DNA of 5,742 bases from an uncultured Bacilli bacterium (GCA_947632415.1 CANRPB010000083.1:1-5742); one strand, 5' to 3'; positions 1 to 5,117 are shown, counted from the first letter of the stretch. The notes: generated from the sequence alone by a model not told the origin. A program made the numbers and translations.

Positions 1-374
1 TTAATTTGTATTACAGGTTCTAATAGATCATAGTCATCTGCCTTATTTAATTGATTCGAAAATACATGAGTTAAATAACCAACATTTCTATCAATTAACC
101 TTTGCGAATAATTAAATAAATTGGCTTCTAAATTAATGTATTCACCTCCTGTAGATAAAACAATATGAATAAGAACATCAACAGCTCTTTTCTTATCATT
201 TTTATTACGGTTATTAATATCATTGCCTTTGATAAAAATATTATCTTTAATATCTTCGTATGGAATATCTAGAAACTCACTAACGATAAAAGCAGCTTTT
301 CTTGAATCATCCGCATCACCATACATTTTTTTAAATAATGGGTCATAACCCATCGCAATAAATTCTTTTGACAT
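1..374 (-). CDS. PD-(D/E)XK nuclease family transposase (Rpn/PF12784-like), N-terminal part, cut by window edge
   Basis: The frame is open from ATG at 374-372 to the left edge, giving 124 residues; the C-terminus lies outside. Upstream is a strong Shine-Dalgarno (AGGAAGGAAG) about 5 nt before the ATG. The protein begins MSKEFIAMGYDPLFKKMYGD, and the D-x-x-FK-x-x-(F/Y)GD opening is typical of the family. Next come AVDVLIH (D66), GGEYINLEAN (E83) and RNVGYLTHVFSNQL followed by DYDLLEPVIQI, matching the family pattern of VDV, an IE-x-Q strand, an R-x-xYY-type helix and 'Y..L.PVI.I'. Known members are recombination-promoting nucleases or domesticated transposase-like proteins, often scattered in many copies. 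The expected nuclease strand is usually E-x-Q or E-x-K; here it reads E83-A-N85, so activity is uncertain. Codon use differs from the other minus-strand genes, favouring T-ending codons (GAT, AAT, ATT, TTT), which fits a separate origin. No insertion-sequence ends are visible. Family call fairly sure; function uncertain. Confidence 0.8.
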   Translation of the reverse strand, partial: MSKEFIAMGYDPLFKKMYGDADDSRKAAFIVSEFLDIPYEDIKDNIFIKGNDINNRNKNDKKRAVDVLIHIVLSTGGEYINLEANLFNYSQRLIDRNVGYLTHVFSNQLNKADDYDLLEPVIQI

Positions 375-417
375 AATATCTTCCTTCCTATTGAGTAAAT
401 TTTTTGTCAACAAATAA

Positions 418-446
418 AGAATAACATGTAATAAAATGTTGCGCAA
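418..446 (-). promoter_or_regulatory. Candidate extended -10 promoter for the PD-(D/E)XK gene
   Basis: On the minus strand TTGCGC (446-441, weak -35) lies 17 nt before TATTCT (423-418, -10), which is preceded by TGT, making an extended TGn -10. Transcription would start near 411, leaving a leader of about 37 nt. A perfect TTGACA nearer the gene (about 408-403) has no -10 at a usable distance and was not chosen. Confidence 0.4.
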
Positions 447-454
447 ATGCGTAA
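439..454. repeat. 16-bp near-perfect palindrome, possible operator over the -35
   Basis: TTGCGCAAATGCGTAA is an inverted repeat with arms TT-n-CGCA and TGCG-n-AA around a central AA. Only the third position of each arm and the centre fail to match. It is the most G+C-rich patch of an otherwise very AT-rich intergenic stretch and covers the proposed -35 of the PD-(D/E)XK gene. Its position suits a repressor site; the binding protein is unknown. Confidence 0.35.
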
Positions 455-512
455 TTTTCATAATTTGATAAAAAAAATATACAGAAAATTAAAAATCTGT
501 CTAGCAAATTTT

Positions 513-540
513 AAAAATCGGTAAAAAAAAATTTACCAAT
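513..540 (-). terminator. Intrinsic terminator of the histidine kinase gene
   Basis: Read on the minus strand, ATTGGTAAA (540-532) pairs with TTTACCGAT (525-517) through nine base pairs, one of them G-T, around a T6 loop. The T run 517-513 follows. It starts 28 nt after the kinase stop codon and separates that gene from the PD-(D/E)XK gene. Confidence 0.7.
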
Positions 541-568
541 TATTAAAATTGATAAAATCGTAAAAAAA

Positions 569-1780
569 TTAATATTCGTATGTTGGAAGTGAGATAATTA
601 CTTTGGTTCCTATATTTTCTTCTGATTCGTATTCAATTGTTCCGTCATGTGCTGATATAATTTCTTTTGATAGTAAAACTCCTAGTCCTGTACCATTTTG
701 TTTTGTTGTGAAGAATGGTTCACTTATTTTATCCATGTTTTCTTTGCTTATTCCTATTCCGTTGTCTTCTATTATTATCTTTATTTCTTTTTCTTTTTGT
801 TCGGAGTATATTTTTATATAGCTTTTTTTATTTTTGTCTATGGCTTCTATGCTGTTTTTTATCATGTTAACTAGGACTTGATTTAGTCTATTGTAGTCGC
901 CATTTATAAATATTTCATCTTCTATTTTTTCAATTTGAAAGTCAATGTTTTTATTGTCAAACATGAGGTTAAATTTCTTGCTTATTTCATCTAGTATTAG
1001 TCCAATGTCTACAATATCTCTTTCAATGTTTATTTTGTTGCATGCTGAAAAATCTTGTAGTAGATCTAGTGTTCTATTTATTTCTGATTTTATTATTGGT
1101 ATATATTTTTTAAAATGGTCAATATTATTAGTGTTAAACATATCAAGGTATCCTTTACATACGGCAATGGGATTTTTTATTTCATGGCTTATTTTGAATA
1201 GTGAATTTCTTAATTGTTGTTCTTTCATTAGTTCTTTGTAGCATATATTTATTCGAATTATGGATTCGGCTTTTGTAAATAGAATATTGATTGAAAAGGC
1301 AATTGTGTAGCACATTAGATAATCAATTATTTCGTTTACATTTATTTTGTTTAGTAGTATCAGTGTAAATAGATAGATTATACTGGTTGAGAATGTTGAT
1401 ATTTGGTAATACTTATTGTTGTTTTCATATTTTTTTGAAAATATGAAGAATATTATGTATTTTATTAATATCATTAGTTCGCTTGTGAATTCATTTTTGA
1501 AGTATATGATGCCAATTAGTGATGTGAGAAGTGCTCCTTTATTTCGTTTTTTGATATACATTAGGGCTATAATTCCGTCAAATGTTATTTGTAGTATGTT
1601 TCTATTGGCTGAGCTTCCGAATCGCATTATCAAGTAGAGGGATGTTATTAATGAAAAGTCTAGGATTATATTGTTTTTTTGGTTGTTGATATTTTCGCTA
1701 TAGGCTTCATATATTAAAAATATCATTAGTGGGAGTAATACCCATGTTAAATTCATAAAAAATATTGAAAAAATATTCAT
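569..1780 (-). CDS. Polytopic membrane sensor histidine kinase, orphan
   Basis: This 403-aa protein should autophosphorylate on a histidine in response to a membrane or extracellular cue and pass the phosphate to an unlinked response regulator. Residues 1-170 hold six or seven hydrophobic segments (about 8-26, 37-54, 62-76, 83-94, 100-115, 128-145, 150-168) with no large extracellular domain. The HisKA dimerisation domain follows, with H199-E-I-K-N-P (H199 the phospho-acceptor). The HATPase_c domain has an N-box with N309, a G1 box DNGIG (339-343), an F-box FFTTK (356-360) and a G2 box GTGLG (363-367). All catalytic boxes are intact. The layout recalls KinB-type kinases, but that is only an analogy. 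I start at ATG 1780-1778 because GGTGA lies 4 nt upstream. An in-frame ATG at 1822 would add 14 residues but lies upstream of the probable transcription start and has no ribosome site. Codons are strongly A/C-ending (ATA, GGA, GAC, AAC). No regulator gene is adjacent. Confidence 0.9.
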   Translation of the reverse strand: MNIFSIFFMNLTWVLLPLMIFLIYEAYSENINNQKNNIILDFSLITSLYLIMRFGSSANRNILQITFDGIIALMYIKKRNKGALLTSLIGIIYFKNEFTSELMILIKYIIFFIFSKKYENNNKYYQISTFSTSIIYLFTLILLNKINVNEIIDYLMCYTIAFSINILFTKAESIIRINICYKELMKEQQLRNSLFKISHEIKNPIAVCKGYLDMFNTNNIDHFKKYIPIIKSEINRTLDLLQDFSACNKINIERDIVDIGLILDEISKKFNLMFDNKNIDFQIEKIEDEIFINGDYNRLNQVLVNMIKNSIEAIDKNKKSYIKIYSEQKEKEIKIIIEDNGIGISKENMDKISEPFFTTKQNGTGLGVLLSKEIISAHDGTIEYESEENIGTKVIISLPTYEY

Positions 1781-1804
1781 AAAATCACCTTTCGCGATTA
1801 TTTT

Positions 1805-1832
1805 ATAATATTGTATTATCACTTTTTGTCGA
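1805..1832 (-). promoter_or_regulatory. Promoter of the histidine kinase gene
   Basis: On the minus strand TCGACA (1832-1827, 5 of 6 to TTGACA), a 16-nt spacer and TATTAT (1810-1805, 5 of 6 to TATAAT) form a sigma-A-like promoter directly after the upstream terminator. The start would be near 1798, leaving a leader of about 18 nt with GGTGA just before ATG 1780. This supports the shorter start of the kinase. Confidence 0.55.
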
Positions 1833-1850
1833 AAAAAGAAAAAAAGTGAT
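1818..1850. repeat. Inverted repeat sharing an arm with the EIIB terminator and overlapping the kinase promoter
   Basis: ATCACTTTTT (1818-1827) and AAAAAGTGAT (1841-1850) are perfect 10-bp inverted copies separated by 13 nt. The second arm is also one arm of the neighbouring terminator, whose partner is ATCACTTTT (1858-1866), so the same word occurs three times in 49 nt. The left copy fills the spacer of the kinase promoter. It could be an operator, an alternative RNA hairpin or a by-product of local duplication. Confidence 0.5.
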
Positions 1851-1866
1851 GTATTTTATCACTTTT
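1832..1866 (-). terminator. Intrinsic terminator of the EIIB-like gene
   Basis: On the minus strand AAAAGTGAT (1866-1858) pairs perfectly with ATCACTTTT (1850-1842) around a 7-nt loop. A T-rich tail, TTT-C-TTTTTT (1841-1832), follows. It begins 5 nt after the TGA stop and separates the gene from the kinase promoter. Confidence 0.75.
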
Positions 1867-1871
1867 ATGTT

Positions 1872-2186
1872 TCATTTTAGTTCATCGATGTATTTTTGTA
1901 GTTGTTTTGCATCGTCTCCTAGTATTATTTTTAATTGATTTTCTACTTCGACTATTCCTTGGGCTCCTAGTTTTTGAATCATATTTTTGTTTACTATTTC
2001 AATGTTTTTTAATTTTACGGTTAGTCGTGATTTGTTGAAGTTGTATTCAATGATGTTTTCTTTACCTCCTAAGTATTCTATTAATTTGTTTGCTTCAATC
2101 TTGAAGTTTTTGCTTTTTGATTTGATTATAGCGATACCTATGATTGCTAAAACAACTATTATTATTAAATATTCTAAATATTCCAT
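1872..2186 (-). CDS. Membrane-anchored PTS glucose-type EIIB domain protein lacking the active-site cysteine
   Basis: The 104-aa protein has one N-terminal hydrophobic helix (about residues 6-22), a short basic stretch (KSKSKNFK) and an EIIB domain of the glucose/glucoside type (about 30-104). The match is clear: KLIEYLGGKENI, then SRLTVKL, then IQKLGAQGIVEVENQLKIILG, against the family pattern of a GGKENI helix, C-(I/T)-T-R-L, and KxLGA-x-GV..G...Q.I.G. In active EIIB the cysteine two residues before T-R-L carries the phosphate from HPr/EIIA to sugar. Here that position is N51 (N49-F-N-K-S-R54-L), so phosphotransfer by the usual route is not possible. No EIIC or EIIA gene is adjacent. A regulatory or scaffolding role at the inner face of the membrane is an inference. 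The start at 2186-2184 has GGTGA 4 nt upstream and is preceded by a strong promoter. The stop is TGA. The gene is divergent from the rodA-like gene. Confidence 0.8.
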   Translation of the reverse strand: MEYLEYLIIIVVLAIIGIAIIKSKSKNFKIEANKLIEYLGGKENIIEYNFNKSRLTVKLKNIEIVNKNMIQKLGAQGIVEVENQLKIILGDDAKQLQKYIDELK

Positions 2187-2201
2187 ATAATCACCATCAA
2201 T

Positions 2202-2230
2202 ATTATACTAAATATATTTATTTTTATCAA
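2202..2230 (-). promoter_or_regulatory. Strong sigma-A-like promoter of the EIIB-like gene
   Basis: On the minus strand TTGATA (2230-2225, 5 of 6), a 17-nt spacer and a perfect TATAAT (2207-2202) form the best promoter of the central region. The predicted start near 2195 falls on the GGTGA ribosome site (2195-2191), so the leader would be only about 9 nt. Confidence 0.75.
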
Positions 2231-2262
2231 TGTTTAATTGTATAATAATATTGTTAGTCGAT

Positions 2263-2280
2263 TATAATTAGTAGGGGTGA
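2263..2280 (+). promoter_or_regulatory. Candidate -10 box and ribosome site of the rodA-like gene
   Basis: A perfect TATAAT (2263-2268) is followed after 7 nt by GGTGA (2276-2280, within AGGGGTGA). A second TATAAT lies at 2241-2246. Neither has a good -35 at 16-18 nt, so the promoter is tentative. The spacing of -10, GGTGA and ATG copies that seen before the EIIB-like and glycosidase genes. Confidence 0.4.
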
Positions 2281-2284
2281 TATG

Positions 2285-3412
2285 ATGAAGCTTGGAAAAT
2301 ATAAGGTTGATAAGTGGCTTGTTGTCGTTATTCTTTTGTTTGCTTTTATAAGTATTATGACTATTGGTAGTGCTTCTAGGCTTATAAATTCTGATGATTT
2401 AATGTGGCGTCAATTTGTTTGGTATGTAATTGGTTTTGTGCTTATTTTCTTTATGATGCGTTTTAAGAATGATTTTTTTATTAAGTATAGTTGGTGTTTT
2501 TATATTTTTGGTATTGTTCTTTTGGGTTTACTTTTGGTGTTTGGTACTCCTGTTAATAATGCTAAGTGCTGGTTTACTATTCCTCATATTGGTACGTTTC
2601 AGCCTAGTGAATTTGTGAAGGTAATATTGATTATCATGTTGGCTTCTATGATTGATAAGTTTAATAAGAGTTGTCCTAATCCTAGTTGTTTTGATGAGTT
2701 TTTGTTTATTTTGAGGGTTTTAATTGTGGTTATGGTTCCTAGTGTTTTGACTTTTTTGCAGCCTGATACTGGGGTTGTTCTTATATATTTATTGATTACT
2801 TTTATTATGTTGTTTATATCTGGTATTAGATTGCGTTGGTTTGTTTTGGCGATTGTTTTAGGTGGGCTTTTGGTTGGTAGTGTGGTTTTTGTTTATTTTT
2901 ATAGTCAAGATTTGTTTATTGATATTTTTGGTACTTCTTTCTTTTTACGTGTTGATCGTTTGTTGGATTGGTCTAATAGTAGTGGTTATCAGCTTGAGAA
3001 TGGTTTATCGGCGATTGGTGCTGGTGGGGTGTTGGGTTATGGGCTTAATAATACGCCTATTTATTTTCCTGAGCCTCAAACGGATTTTATTTTTGCTGTA
3101 TATGCTTCTAATTTTGGTTTTATTGGTTCTATTGTTTTAATTGGTTTAATTGCTTTTTTTGATGTTAAGTTGGTTAGGCTTGCTGTTCGTAATGATAATA
3201 GTATTAATAAGTATATTATTGCTGGTATTATTGGAATGCTTATTTATCAGCAGGTTCAGAATATTGGTATGACGATTGGTTTGTTGCCTATTACGGGTAT
3301 TACTTTACCGTTTATTTCTTATGGTGGTTCTAGTTTGCTTAGTTATATGTTGATGTTGGGTTTCATTTTTAATATTTCTCATGAAACGATTTTATTGGAA
3401 AAAAAGAAATAA
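2285..3412 (+). CDS. rodA: RodA-like SEDS peptidoglycan glycosyltransferase (FtsW/RodA/SpoVE family)
   Basis: SEDS proteins polymerise lipid II into glycan strands in the cytoplasmic membrane, working with a class B penicillin-binding protein. This 375-aa protein has the usual length and hydrophobic profile (about ten helices). Family landmarks in order: W96 in NNAKCWFTI, QPSEFVK (106-112, E109), LQPDTG (158-163), GYQLENGLSAIGAGG (234-248), PEPQTDFIF (262-270, with D267 aligning to the Asp essential in studied RodA proteins), and NIGMTIGLLPITG through LPFISYGGSSLL (326-352). NIGM fits RodA better than FtsW, but SpoVE or FtsW roles cannot be excluded. After TDFIF the text is AVYASNFG, where RodA/FtsW usually carry two acidic residues (for example AEELG). 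An intracellular loop has C130-P-N-P-S-C135. Two ATGs lie in tandem; the second (2285) is chosen because GGTGA sits 4 nt before it, as at neighbouring genes, whereas ATG 2282 would leave 1 nt. Codons are T/G-ending. No PBP gene is in the window. Confidence 0.9.
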   Translation: MKLGKYKVDKWLVVVILLFAFISIMTIGSASRLINSDDLMWRQFVWYVIGFVLIFFMMRFKNDFFIKYSWCFYIFGIVLLGLLLVFGTPVNNAKCWFTIPHIGTFQPSEFVKVILIIMLASMIDKFNKSCPNPSCFDEFLFILRVLIVVMVPSVLTFLQPDTGVVLIYLLITFIMLFISGIRLRWFVLAIVLGGLLVGSVVFVYFYSQDLFIDIFGTSFFLRVDRLLDWSNSSGYQLENGLSAIGAGGVLGYGLNNTPIYFPEPQTDFIFAVYASNFGFIGSIVLIGLIAFFDVKLVRLAVRNDNSINKYIIAGIIGMLIYQQVQNIGMTIGLLPITGITLPFISYGGSSLLSYMLMLGFIFNISHETILLEKKK

Positions 3413-3434
3413 AACAAGTTTTTGTTTTATTTTT
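3405..3434. terminator. Bidirectional terminator between the rodA-like and glycosidase genes
   Basis: ATAAAACAA (3409-3417) pairs perfectly with TTGTTTTAT (3422-3430) around a GTTT loop, and outer A-T pairs and one G-T pair extend the stem to 3405/3434. T runs follow on both strands (plus 3430-3434; minus through the A run 3409-3401). Both stop codons, TAA at 3410-3412 (plus) and TAA at 3429-3427 (minus), lie inside the stem, so one element ends both convergent genes. Confidence 0.75.
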
Positions 3435-4791
3435 CGTTTTCAATCATTAATCCTTTGTAGTATTTCCATGCTAAGACACGGAAGGCTAGTTTGTTTATTT
3501 GGTCTTCGCTAATTGTTTGATTTTGTAGGGCTTTTTTAACGGTTTCGATACTTGTCTTGTAGTCTGTTGTTATTATTAAATCGTTTCCTGCTAATATTGC
3601 TTTTACGGTTACGTCTTCTATGTTGGATACTGATGCCATGACTAGGTCATCGGTTATGATGATTCCTGTAAAGTTTAGGTCTTTTCTGAGTAGGTTGTGG
3701 ATGTTGGTTGATAGTGATGCTGGGTTTTCTGGGTCTATACTGTTTACGATGTTGTGACTTATTAGAATGGCTTCGGCTTGTTGTTGGATTCCTTCTTTAA
3801 ATGGTTTTAGGTCGTTGTTTACTATTTCTTCGTATTTTCTTTCATCGATAGAGCTTCCTGTATGGGTATCTTTGTTGTTTCCGTAGCCTGGGAAGTGTTT
3901 GAGTGCATATGATACGCCTGTATTTTTGCTTGCTGTTATTACTGTTTTGGCGTAGTCTGCTGTTATGTCGGCGTTTTGACCGATGGTTCGTTCGTACATA
4001 TAGTCGCTTGGATTGGTTGATACGTCTACTACAGGTGCTAAATTAAGGTTTATTCCTAGTTCTTTTAAAATTTTGCTTTTTCTTATTGTGTCTTGTTTTA
4101 TTAATTCTAGTCCTCCTTGTTCGTATAGTTCTTTTGGTGACTTGAATTTTTCGGTTACTAATTTGGGATTGGAACTAATTCTTACTACTTTTCCTCCTTC
4201 TTCGTCTACGGCTGTTAATATGGGAATTTTTGAGGTTTTTTGTAATTCGCTAATCATGGTTTTTACTTCTTCACTTGTTTTGTTTTTAAAGTCTTTTTCG
4301 AAGAAGATGTAGCCTCCAAATTGGTATTTGTTTAGTTCTTCTTTTTGGTTGGTTTCTGGATATCTTACTAAAAATATTTGTCCTATTTTTTCGTCTAGTG
4401 ATAATTCTTTTAGTTTGTTGTTGGCCATTATGTAGTAGTCACTGAAAATTCCTTTGTCGAGCCATGTGTTGTTTACTCCGTCTTTGGTTGTTGATACTGG
4501 TGCTTTTTCATAGTTTATGATTGTTCCTATTTGTTTATTGTCTTCTTTTGTTAGTCCTGTATATTCTATTATGATGTTTGTTCCGATTGGTTCTTCGATG
4601 TTTTTCCCTTGGAATGTGTATATAATATTGTTTTCGTCTTCTACGGTTATGCTGTTTTCGGTTATTGTTAGTATGGTGGCTTCTATTTTATTGGTTTCTA
4701 TTTTTGTTTCTTTTTTTAATGTTTTTACGGTTATGCATGTAATTATTGATATGATTATTAATATACTTCCTATTATTGTTTTTTTATTCAT
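3427..4791 (-). CDS. Membrane-anchored glycoside hydrolase family 3 protein, NagZ-like beta-N-acetylhexosaminidase
   Basis: The 454-aa protein probably removes beta-linked N-acetylglucosamine from muropeptides or other glycans outside the membrane. Residues 5-23 form a hydrophobic signal anchor; C19 lies in IITC, a poor lipobox. Residues about 33-95 form a beta-rich module (IEATILTITENSITVED through IEYTGL) absent from classical NagZ and resembling small OB- or DUF3221-like domains. The catalytic GH3 barrel covers about 125-445. It holds LSLDEKIGQIF, DEEGG (196-200) with R204, LGINLNLAPVVDV (245-257), KHFPGYG (298-304), D308-T-H310 (the NagZ-specific Asp-His pair, H310 the general acid/base) and IITDDLVM (D381 the nucleophile). 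The usual KHFPGHG carries Tyr303 here. The catalytic set is otherwise complete. GGTGA lies 4 nt before ATG 4791. It faces the rodA-like gene and shares a terminator with it, so both may serve peptidoglycan metabolism. The exact substrate is not determined. Confidence 0.88.
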   Translation of the reverse strand: MNKKTIIGSILIIISIITCITVKTLKKETKIETNKIEATILTITENSITVEDENNIIYTFQGKNIEEPIGTNIIIEYTGLTKEDNKQIGTIINYEKAPVSTTKDGVNNTWLDKGIFSDYYIMANNKLKELSLDEKIGQIFLVRYPETNQKEELNKYQFGGYIFFEKDFKNKTSEEVKTMISELQKTSKIPILTAVDEEGGKVVRISSNPKLVTEKFKSPKELYEQGGLELIKQDTIRKSKILKELGINLNLAPVVDVSTNPSDYMYERTIGQNADITADYAKTVITASKNTGVSYALKHFPGYGNNKDTHTGSSIDERKYEEIVNNDLKPFKEGIQQQAEAILISHNIVNSIDPENPASLSTNIHNLLRKDLNFTGIIITDDLVMASVSNIEDVTVKAILAGNDLIITTDYKTSIETVKKALQNQTISEDQINKLAFRVLAWKYYKGLMIENEK

Positions 4792-4807
4792 ATTATCACC
4801 TGTTACT

Positions 4808-4860
4808 ATTATACTTTGTTTTTTTCTTATTATGATTGTTTTGTTGTTATTAGTATAGCA
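4808..4860 (-). promoter_or_regulatory. Candidate promoters of the glycosidase gene
   Basis: Two -10 boxes occur on the minus strand. A perfect TATAAT (4813-4808) lies 7 nt before GGTGA, implying a leader of about 10 nt, but it has no good -35. An extended -10, TGC-TATACT (4860-4852), lies farther upstream and would give a leader of about 50 nt. Either or both may be used. Confidence 0.4.
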
Positions 4861-4900
4861 TGTATATTTTAAAATAGAAAGTTTTATTTTGTTTTTGCTT

Positions 4901-4922
4901 AAAAAAACAACTATTCAGTTGC
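4901..4922 (-). terminator. Intrinsic terminator overlapping the end of rpmF
   Basis: On the minus strand CAACT (4921-4917) pairs with AGTTG (4912-4908) around a 4-nt loop, and a G-T pair can extend the stem. Seven T follow (4907-4901). The last codons of rpmF and its TAG stop (4913-4911) lie inside the hairpin. The stem is short, so some read-through into the glycosidase leader is possible. Confidence 0.65.
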
Positions 4923-5102
4923 TTCTTCTGTACTTTTAATTACTTCTTTACCTTTGTATGTTCCACATTCAGTACATACTCTGTGTGGTCTTATTTCTGC
5001 TCCACATTTTGGACATTTTACGGTAGCATTTTCACTTATTTTGTAGTGAGTTCTTCTTTTTCTACCTCTAGTTTTACTTACTCTTCTAAATGGTACAGCC
5101 AT
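4911..5102 (-). CDS. rpmF: 50S ribosomal protein L32, zinc-binding form
   Basis: L32 is a small protein of the large ribosomal subunit. The 63-aa sequence starts MAVPFRRVSKTRGRKRRTHY, which is diagnostic, and continues with a zinc ribbon, C30-P-K-C33 and C43-T-E-C46, so this is the cysteine-containing (zinc) form. The acidic tail STEEATE is a little longer than the minimal protein. The start is preceded by AGAGGTG with 4-5 nt spacing. It lies 15 nt downstream of DUF177, the standard order in many bacteria, and shares that promoter. A hairpin at the stop codon ends the operon. Confidence 0.97.
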   Translation of the reverse strand: MAVPFRRVSKTRGRKRRTHYKISENATVKCPKCGAEIRPHRVCTECGTYKGKEVIKSTEEATE

Positions 5103-5117
5103 GTTAACACCTCTTTC

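Noticed and set aside
403..408. TTGACA on the minus strand as the -35 of the PD-(D/E)XK gene
   Set aside because: The position 17 nt downstream falls in the ribosome site (GAAGGA), not a -10 box.
481..500. Short inverted repeat ACAGA/TCTGT as a second terminator
   Set aside because: Only five pairs around a 10-nt loop, with no adjoining T run on either strand.
603..1637. Three plus-strand frames opposite the histidine kinase
   Set aside because: They overlap a confidently identified gene, are Phe/Ile/Ser-rich as expected from T-rich antisense sequence, and lack ribosome sites.
1778..1822. Longer histidine kinase start at ATG 1822 (14 extra residues)
   Set aside because: No ribosome site precedes it and it lies upstream of the predicted transcription start (about 1798), whereas ATG 1780 has GGTGA 4 nt upstream.
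1987..2190. Plus-strand 67-codon frame opposite the EIIB-like gene
   Set aside because: It is the complement of a gene with clear family motifs, strong promoter and ribosome site.
2862..3140. Second plus frame inside the rodA-like gene
   Set aside because: It is a frame-shifted shadow inside conserved SEDS motifs.
4517..4858. Plus-strand frame of 113 codons opposite the glycosidase
   Set aside because: It is antisense to a clear GH3 gene. The T-rich plus strand naturally encodes long hydrophobic frames, and it has no ribosome site or recognisable motif.
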